A stretch of DNA of 10,783 nt from Acidobacteriaceae bacterium (lineage in GTDB: Bacteria; Acidobacteriota; Terriglobia; Terriglobales; Acidobacteriaceae), in NCBI GenBank assembly GCA_030838305.1, contig JAUTWY010000338.1:1-10783 (forward strand), read 5' to 3'. A program made the translations under genes and the position numbers. How positions within the stretch are numbered: the stretch's first letter is position 1; each line of letters opens with the position of its first letter. Shown piece after piece: positions 7,006 to 10,783 of this stretch. The notes below the pieces were generated by a model. That model was not told where the DNA came from. It saw only the letters and a list, made by a program, of their open reading frames with translations, and did not search any database.

Positions 7006-7249
7006 CCAATTGAGGTTATGCTTCTGAGGTAAGCCAAGCAAGACGGTTCCAGCCCGCCGTACTCAAACACATGAGCACTTCGCGCTCGCGGGGATTGTAG
7101 CAGGGCGTCGCGGTCAATGCGTGTAATGGCGATTTGGACGAAGCCGCTGGCGCGGCGAACGCTATCGCATGTTCGGGGGCGGCAGTTTGTGTGGGATGAC
7201 GCAACAGCTCGACTGCAGGTGAGTTGATGTCCGATGTCCGATTCGCAGT

Positions 7250-7876
7250 ATGCTCATAATCATGCGGAGTCTCTTTATCGGATTGCTGTTGTACTCCTCC
7301 ATGGGCTTCACTGCCGCAGAGACGAACATTCGGCAGGTCGATTTCAAGAATTTCACTTATCCGCTGAGCGGCACTTTGCTGGGGCATGACCGATTCGAGT
7401 GGCTAGACATGCCGACGGAGGCGCGTTCCAACGGAAAGCCGATCCATTTGGTGAACGGAGATGAGCTTACGAAGTCATCGAGCTTCGTGTTGGATGGACA
7501 CGAATATGCACAGTGGGAAGGCTTTACGTTGCAGTCTGTGGCGTTTGCCGACGTCACGGGTGACGGGCAGGAGGAGGCTATCGTCGTACTTCACTACCGT
7601 GGCGGCGGTACCCAGCAAACCGATTACGTGTACATCTACACGATTGCTGCCGCAAAGCCGAAGCTGCTTGCGTATTTTCACACTGGTGACCGAGCCTATT
7701 CGGGTCTCTGCAAAGTCTCCGGGGTGGACGGGAAACTGGTCGTCGAATTGTTCGACCCGGAGAAAAGATCAGGTGACTGCTGCTCGTCCGGCATCGTGCG
7801 CACGAGGTACAAATGGCACAATGGACGCTTCGAAGTATTTGGGCAGAGCGAACGCGAAACACTGGAAGAACAATGA
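7250..7876 (+). CDS. Secreted protein with FG-GAP/VCBS-like calcium loop
   Basis: A 208-residue protein with an N-terminal export signal: a short head (MLIIMR), a hydrophobic core SLFIGLLLYSSMGF, and a likely cleavage site after TAA near residue 23. It therefore probably acts in the periplasm or outside the cell. The mature part carries one aspartate-rich loop, DVTGDGQEEAIVVL (101-114), of the FG-GAP/EF-hand calcium type, then beta-rich sequence (DYVYIYTI, KLLAYFHTGDRA). A vicinal cysteine pair (C177-C178) in GDCCSSGIVRTRYKWHNGRF near the end could form a disulfide or bind metal. A single loop is too little for a full beta-propeller. No ribosome site is clear at ATG 7250 or at the second ATG (7262), which gives a more usual signal peptide length. 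It is divergent from malQ. Function unknown. Confidence 0.75.
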   Translation: MLIIMRSLFIGLLLYSSMGFTAAETNIRQVDFKNFTYPLSGTLLGHDRFEWLDMPTEARSNGKPIHLVNGDELTKSSSFVLDGHEYAQWEGFTLQSVAFADVTGDGQEEAIVVLHYRGGGTQQTDYVYIYTIAAAKPKLLAYFHTGDRAYSGLCKVSGVDGKLVVELFDPEKRSGDCCSSGIVRTRYKWHNGRFEVFGQSERETLEEQ

Positions 7877-8028
7877 TTTGTCGACGATCACGATGAATGC
7901 GAGCCGTCCGGCGTATAAAACTTGGATCGCAGAGAAAACGGGACTAAACAACGCCAAGTGTCGCAACGGCGATTACACTCAAAACCGCAATTGGCAGTGA
8001 AAGCACTGTCCGTGTAGTGTGCGGGTCT

Positions 8029-8262
8029 TTAGCTGGTGCGGCCCCCGAGTTGCTGCTCTTTTTTTGCGCGTCCAAGGCTCAGCTGCTCGATTGCTGATGC
8101 CATGCTGTTACGAGCATCCTTCGCATAGTCTTTCAGAAGATCGTCCGTCTGGAGCGGCAGAACCTCACCGAGACACTCTTCCAATCGTCCCACCAACCAG
8201 TCAATCAGTTGTATTGCACGGTCACCCTGCTGGACCGTGGGATCATCATTAGGAAACGCCAT
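8029..8262 (-). CDS. Small hypothetical protein (77 residues)
   Basis: A short minus-strand gene with a strong start: AGGAAAGGA placed 9 nt before ATG 8262, which is the main reason to accept it. The product is soluble-looking and mostly helical (DRAIQLIDWLVGRLEECLGEVLPL, then LLKDYAKDARNSMASAIEQL in broken form), ending in a charged tail KKEQQLGGRTS. I see no signal peptide, membrane segment or known motif; one cysteine is present. It lies 224 nt downstream of the Smr gene on the same strand and converges with the secreted protein gene, with about 150 nt between stops and no clear terminator. Confidence 0.6.
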   Translation of the reverse strand: MAFPNDDPTVQQGDRAIQLIDWLVGRLEECLGEVLPLQTDDLLKDYAKDARNSMASAIEQLSLGRAKKEQQLGGRTS

Positions 8263-8486
8263 TCTCTATGTCCTTTCCTGCAACGATCCAACGATAGCAC
8301 CCAAGGCCTATCTTTTGCCCCAAAGACAGCCGATACAGAGTCGCAGAGGCGAGGATCAGCAGGGAGGCGGCCCGTCTGGATTGCGCACCACTGATACAGG
8401 CGCTCAACTGATGTCGAAATCGGGCCATTTCACGTTTTGCCCTCTGGTCAGTGAGTGTCAGAGAGGCGATGTTTCATCAATTGATG
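8263..8486. other. Intergenic region between the two small minus-strand genes
   Basis: No gene is evident in these 224 nt. The only structure I can see is a perfect 12-bp palindrome right after the Smr gene stop, listed separately. The gap is long enough for an independent promoter for the 77-residue gene, but I found no convincing -35/-10 pair. Confidence 0.45.
8475..8486. repeat. 12-bp perfect palindrome (CATCAATTGATG)
   Basis: CATCAATTGATG is self-complementary over all 12 bases and touches the stop codon of the Smr-domain gene (8487-8489). It has no loop, so it is more like a dimeric protein-binding site than a terminator. It lies about 210 nt upstream of the next minus-strand gene start. 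Confidence 0.35.
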
Positions 8487-8843
8487 CTAACTCTTTGCGC
8501 TCGCCGGAAAGTCCGGTAGCAGGTCCAAATCCAACGACGTTCGGATGGGAGAACGGTTGGGCTTCAAGGACACCCGGGTAAGACCGGGGTTGCTGCAGTC
8601 AAGTGTTGTGTGGTGAATCCATCGGCGCAAATCTTTGTCATGCCGTAAGGCACTTCTTATCTGCAGACCAAAGAACCCTGTGTTGGTGTTGACGAAGCCT
8701 GGTGTAATGCCTCGGTTGCGGCCGTGCCCGTGGATCAGAATTAGTTCCCGTTCTCCCATCTCCCAGGCTTGCTCCACGATTTTCGCAAGCACACCGCTCC
8801 ACACTATTTCTGCCGGATGATATCCATGAAAATCGATTTGCAC
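8487..8843 (-). CDS. Small Smr-domain protein (putative nuclease/nicking domain)
   Basis: A 118-residue protein whose first 75 residues match the Smr domain plan (C-terminal domain of MutS2): the opening strand with DFHGY (4-8), a helix EIVWSGVLAKIVEQAWEMG, the strand ELILIHGHGRNRG with the HGHG turn (38-41), and a helix leading to LRHDKDLRRWI. Smr domains act on nucleic acid as nickases or endonucleases; here there is no MutS2 ATPase, so it belongs to the stand-alone class. Between the HGHG turn and the last helix lies a longer loop (ITPGFVNTNTGFFGLQIR). The tail after residue 95 is basic then acidic and probably disordered. The start is GTG 8843, with AGAGGA 5 nt ahead. No partner is obvious; the gene is divergent from the second receiver gene. 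Confidence 0.75.
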   Translation of the reverse strand: MQIDFHGYHPAEIVWSGVLAKIVEQAWEMGERELILIHGHGRNRGITPGFVNTNTGFFGLQIRSALRHDKDLRRWIHHTTLDCSNPGLTRVSLKPNRSPIRTSLDLDLLPDFPASAKS

Positions 8844-8937
8844 GTTGATCCTCTGGCTTAGTGCACAGCCCAGGAGTCCCTAGCTTATTTTCCGAACTTC
8901 AGTGCTGTCGAGTCCCCCATAAGTTCTGGACGGGCGG

Positions 8938-9065
8938 CGCTCCCTAACCGCGACAGCTTCCCCGCTCGAAGGTTGCACACCTATTGCCCCAGATGTGGAC
9001 AGACAAAAGGACTACAGTTAAGGGTACTGGATATATGACACAGTCACTCCAGTGAATCGCCGCCG
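8938..9065. repeat. Non-coding repeat, copy 1, upstream of receiver gene
   Basis: This copy matches 9814-9942 across about 125 bp. The core 8969-8991 is identical over 23 bp and includes ggttgcacacctattgcccc. Shared blocks on either side include CGCTCCC, GCGACAGC, TACAGT, ATGACACA, CACTCC and GAAT. It ends about 60 nt before the receiver start and is in the same orientation as copy 2. Conservation of blocks around variable spacers suggests a regulatory element or RNA leader. I found no clean sigma-70 promoter in it. It also lies upstream of the Smr gene on the other strand. Confidence 0.8.
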
Positions 9066-9123
9066 CAAGCCATTCTCGCCTTGCAGAGACGGTTAAATCT
9101 CTAATCATCTCGGAGCTTTCTTC

Positions 9124-9567
9124 ATGAGTGACAAAAAAAAGATTCTCATCGTCGATGACGAGGCCGATGTACGTTTCGGATATCACGTCCTTCTGGCGGC
9201 GAACCACTATGACACGTTCTTCGCTCCCGATGCGCCATCGGCGGTAGCGGAAGCTCATACGCACAAGCCGGATCTGATTATTCTGGATCTTGGTCTGCCC
9301 GTCGAGCCGAGATCTGAGGACACCGTGCCCTTCTCCGAACCCGGCGGCGGCTACCTCGTCATGGGCAGGTTACGAGCGGACAAACACCTCGCCCTGATCC
9401 CTGTCGTCGTCGTGTCCGGGCGCGACCCTTACGCCAACCGGGGACGTGCTCTACGCGAAGGAGCCATGGCCTTTGTGCAAAAGCCATGGGAGCCCGATAA
9501 ACTGCTAGCGATTATTGGGCAATTAGTCGGTTCACCGGGGCCATCGAAATCTCAACCTAACGCGTAG
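9124..9567 (+). CDS. Stand-alone response regulator with insertion after the phosphorylation site
   Basis: A 147-residue single-domain receiver. Phosphorylation residues are intact: D11-D12 (ILIVDDE), phosphoacceptor D55 (LIILDLGLP), S98 (VVVVSG) and K120 followed by P (FVQKPWEP). It should act as a phosphorelay partner or anti-kinase switch with no DNA-binding output. Between GLP and the usual small-residue turn there is an extra acidic, proline-rich stretch of about 12-14 residues (VEPRSEDTVPFSEP, 60-73), lengthening the loop beside the active site. GGAG stands about 9 nt before ATG 9124. The short tail SPGPSKSQPNA is probably disordered. Upstream lies copy 1 of a repeat whose second copy precedes the PAS sensor gene, so the two may respond to the same regulator and could be partners. 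Confidence 0.9.
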   Translation: MSDKKKILIVDDEADVRFGYHVLLAANHYDTFFAPDAPSAVAEAHTHKPDLIILDLGLPVEPRSEDTVPFSEPGGGYLVMGRLRADKHLALIPVVVVSGRDPYANRGRALREGAMAFVQKPWEPDKLLAIIGQLVGSPGPSKSQPNA

Positions 9568-9626
9568 CTGCCTTGTCGACTGTTGCAAGTTGCGGCGCCA
9601 ATCGGAAGCAGAGTGCAGATGCGGCG

Positions 9627-9692
9627 ATTCCGATCGAACCCGGCGAAGAGACAGGATAAAGTCCATTGAGATTCGGTGACACCGGCGAAGAG
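9627..9692 (+). repeat. Imperfect tandem direct repeat, about 23 bp
   Basis: CCGGCGAAGAG occurs at 9640-9650 and again at 9682-9692. Each copy is preceded by a similar block (ATTCCGATCGAA versus ATTCGGTGACA), giving a period of about 42-44 nt. It lies just after the receiver gene. It could be a pair of binding sites or a trace of local duplication. Confidence 0.4.
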
Positions 9693-9813
9693 GGTTTCAT
9701 CGACTAAGCACGTTGTCTCGATTGACAGGCAACCGCGCTTACCGTTCTTGACTTGCTACCCACTTTATCCTGCCGGCATCCATCCTGCTCGCCAGATAGG
9801 TATTGGCCATCGA

Positions 9814-9942
9814 CGCTCCCCCGCCAGCGACAGCATCTCCTGCTCTAAGGTTGCACACCTATTGCCCCAAACGCGGACGGATAAAGGGGGTACAGTGAAG
9901 GTGTGAGACATGACACATCCACTCCGATGAATAACGGCCCCG
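9814..9942. repeat. Non-coding repeat, copy 2, upstream of PAS sensor gene
   Basis: Second copy of the element at 8938-9065, in the same orientation, with the identical 23-bp core at 9847-9869. The copies lie 878 bp apart, core to core. It ends about 215 nt before the PAS sensor coding start, and the stem-loop at 10006-10027 lies between them, so here the element could drive a longer leader or a small RNA. Confidence 0.8.
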
Positions 9943-10005
9943 CATTTAAAGGCACCTTTTACGAACGTAGCGTCACGGTCGTTGATTTCAACTGCACCAA
10001 TGGCA

Positions 10006-10027
10006 GCTGCCGCACGGAAGCGGCAGC
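10006..10027 (+). other. Strong stem-loop (8-bp GC-rich stem, 6-nt loop)
   Basis: GCTGCCGC (10006-10013) pairs perfectly with GCGGCAGC (10020-10027) around a loop ACGGAA. It is the most stable hairpin I noticed outside coding sequence. The nearest T-run is about 25 nt further on (CCTTTTTG), so it is not a standard intrinsic terminator. It may end a short transcript from the upstream repeat or be a leader structure. Confidence 0.5.
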
Positions 10028-10159
10028 AGTAATAAATCTACATCCTGCCTTTTTGCGTTTGAGGACGCCGGCGCCAACCACATAGTGATGCGTTGCTAGC
10101 TGTTCTCAAGGCCCCGCTCATTAGGGTTTCTGTTGCTTTAAATTTCTCAAGGTTAAAAG

Positions 10160-10783
10160 ATAGAGGCCGATACGACTAAAAAACTATTCACGGTTGGAAG
10201 TTCCGTTTCCTCGGTTGCTGCCTCCGCTGCTGCACCCGGGCGTAACAGCTCCGGAAGCGAATTGGCCGAGGCTCTCCGGGAAAGCGAAGAACGATATCGC
10301 CTGCTCCTCGATGGGGTCCAGAACTACGCCATTTTTATGATGGACACCCAGGGCCAGATTCTCAGTTGGAATGCCGGCGCCGAACGAATCAAGGGTTACA
10401 CACCGGATCAGATTATCGGTCATAACTTTTCCTGCTTCTTTACGCCGGAGGATGTCAAGCGAGGAAGGCCCGAGGAGGTACTCCGAATAGCCGCTGCCAG
10501 CGGACGGCACGAAGAACAAGGCATGCGTATGCGAAAAGACGGCTCACGATTTCTAGCCAGTGTCACCTTCACTGCATTGCGCGACTCAGCGGGAAATCTG
10601 CGCGGATTTTCTGAGTTCAGCCACGATCTTAGTGAGAGCAAAGAGTCGGGGGCGAAATATCGCGGGTTGTTAGAAGCAGCCCCGGATGCGATGGTGGTGG
10701 TGAATCGGGCTGGAGAGATCGTGCTGCTGAATGTTCAGGCGGAAAAGCAGTTCGGATACAGCCGCGATGAACTGGTAGGGCAG
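10160..10783 (+). CDS. Multi-PAS sensor protein, probably histidine kinase (partial, 5' end)
   Basis: The first 208 codons of a gene cut by the window edge. After a flexible Ser/Ala-rich head (1-43) comes a full PAS plus PAC unit: ERYRLLLDGVQNYAIFMMD, then GQILSWNAGAERIKGYTPDQIIG, with the closing part KDGSRFLASVTFTALRDSAG and GFSEFSHDLSE (about 44-160). A second PAS starts at AKYRGLLEAAPDAMVVVN (165) and is cut at DELVGQ. Such proteins usually end in a HisKA/HATPase kinase, or less often a GGDEF output; neither is visible. The frame opens after TAA 10154-10156. AAGG (10149-10152) sits 7 nt before ATA 10160 with no ATG, GTG or TTG near; the next usable start, TTG 10262, follows the head. ATA as start is inferred. 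The upstream receiver may be its partner. Confidence 0.8.
   Translation, partial: MEADTTKKLFTVGSSVSSVAASAAAPGRNSSGSELAEALRESEERYRLLLDGVQNYAIFMMDTQGQILSWNAGAERIKGYTPDQIIGHNFSCFFTPEDVKRGRPEEVLRIAAASGRHEEQGMRMRKDGSRFLASVTFTALRDSAGNLRGFSEFSHDLSESKESGAKYRGLLEAAPDAMVVVNRAGEIVLLNVQAEKQFGYSRDELVGQ

Larger units (their letters stand above)
9568..10159. other. Intergenic region between receiver and PAS sensor genes
   Basis: About 590 nt without a convincing gene. From left to right it holds a pair of imperfect direct repeats (9627-9650 and 9671-9692), copy 2 of the non-coding repeat (9814-9942) and a strong stem-loop (10006-10027). A 52-codon frame from ATG 9927 to TAG passes through the stem-loop but resembles no protein I know. 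Confidence 0.6.

Noticed and set aside
7085..7125. TTGACC and TACAAT on the minus strand upstream of malQ
   Set aside because: The two hexamers are only 12 bp apart, too close for a sigma-70 promoter.
7995..8008. CAGTG-AAAG-CACTG hairpin between convergent genes
   Set aside because: Five-bp stem and no T-run on either side; too weak to call a terminator.
8969..8991. GG-N10-GC match on the minus strand of the repeat core, as in a sigma-54 promoter
   Set aside because: Only the GG and GC dinucleotides fit (the -12 box reads TGTGC) and in copy 2 the minus strand leads into the end of the receiver gene, so chance is more likely.
9903..10085. 60-codon plus-strand frame (52 codons from ATG 9927)
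   Set aside because: It starts inside the non-coding repeat and runs through the stem-loop, has no clear ribosome site, and copy 1 of the repeat has no matching ATG.
1..10783. tRNA, rRNA, CRISPR array, insertion sequence or phage genes
   Set aside because: I looked for clover-leaf ends, regularly spaced repeats and transposase/integrase motifs and saw none.

Overview
The window looks like chromosomal DNA from a soil bacterium, most likely an acidobacterium. That placement is inferred from how the proteins read (stand-alone receiver proteins, a GT81-like transferase, a CxxC mini-protein and an FG-GAP-like lipoprotein-sized secreted protein, in a mid-GC background) and not from any marker gene. 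No rRNA, tRNA, CRISPR array, transposase or phage gene was seen.

Layout from left to right. (1) The last 15 codons of an unidentified gene run, with a 2-nt gap, into a stand-alone receiver (REC) protein (53-445). (2) About 900 nt follow with no convincing gene (446-1357). This stretch holds a 10-bp inverted repeat and three weak small-ORF candidates. (3) A tight three-gene + strand operon follows: trehalose synthase TreS (1358-2998, starting at a TTG with a strong Shine-Dalgarno), a GT81/GT2-like glycosyltransferase whose usual DXD metal site is not recognisable (3009-4343), and a five-helix membrane protein of the conserved-TM-helix/MscS-related type (4351-5058). Gaps are 10 and 7 nt. (4) Convergent with it on the - strand are MalQ 4-alpha-glucanotransferase (5482-7005) and a small CxxC protein (5104-5367). 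(5) A secreted protein with an FG-GAP-like calcium loop (7250-7876, +) is transcribed divergently from malQ. (6) On the - strand come a small Smr-domain protein (8487-8843) and an unidentified 77-residue protein (8029-8262). (7) The right end is a signalling block: a second stand-alone receiver with an insertion after its phosphorylation site (9124-9567), and the start of a multi-PAS sensor protein (10160 to the window edge) whose only well-placed start appears to be ATA.

The two signalling genes at the right end are each preceded by a copy of the same ~125-bp non-coding repeat (8938-9065 and 9814-9942, 23-bp perfect core). This suggests a shared regulatory element. The central genes fit an osmotic/carbon-storage theme: TreS interconverts maltose and trehalose, MalQ makes or remodels malto-oligosaccharides, the transferase may make a second compatible solute or glycoside, and the membrane protein may sense or relieve turgor. 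That functional linkage is inference from gene order and family knowledge.
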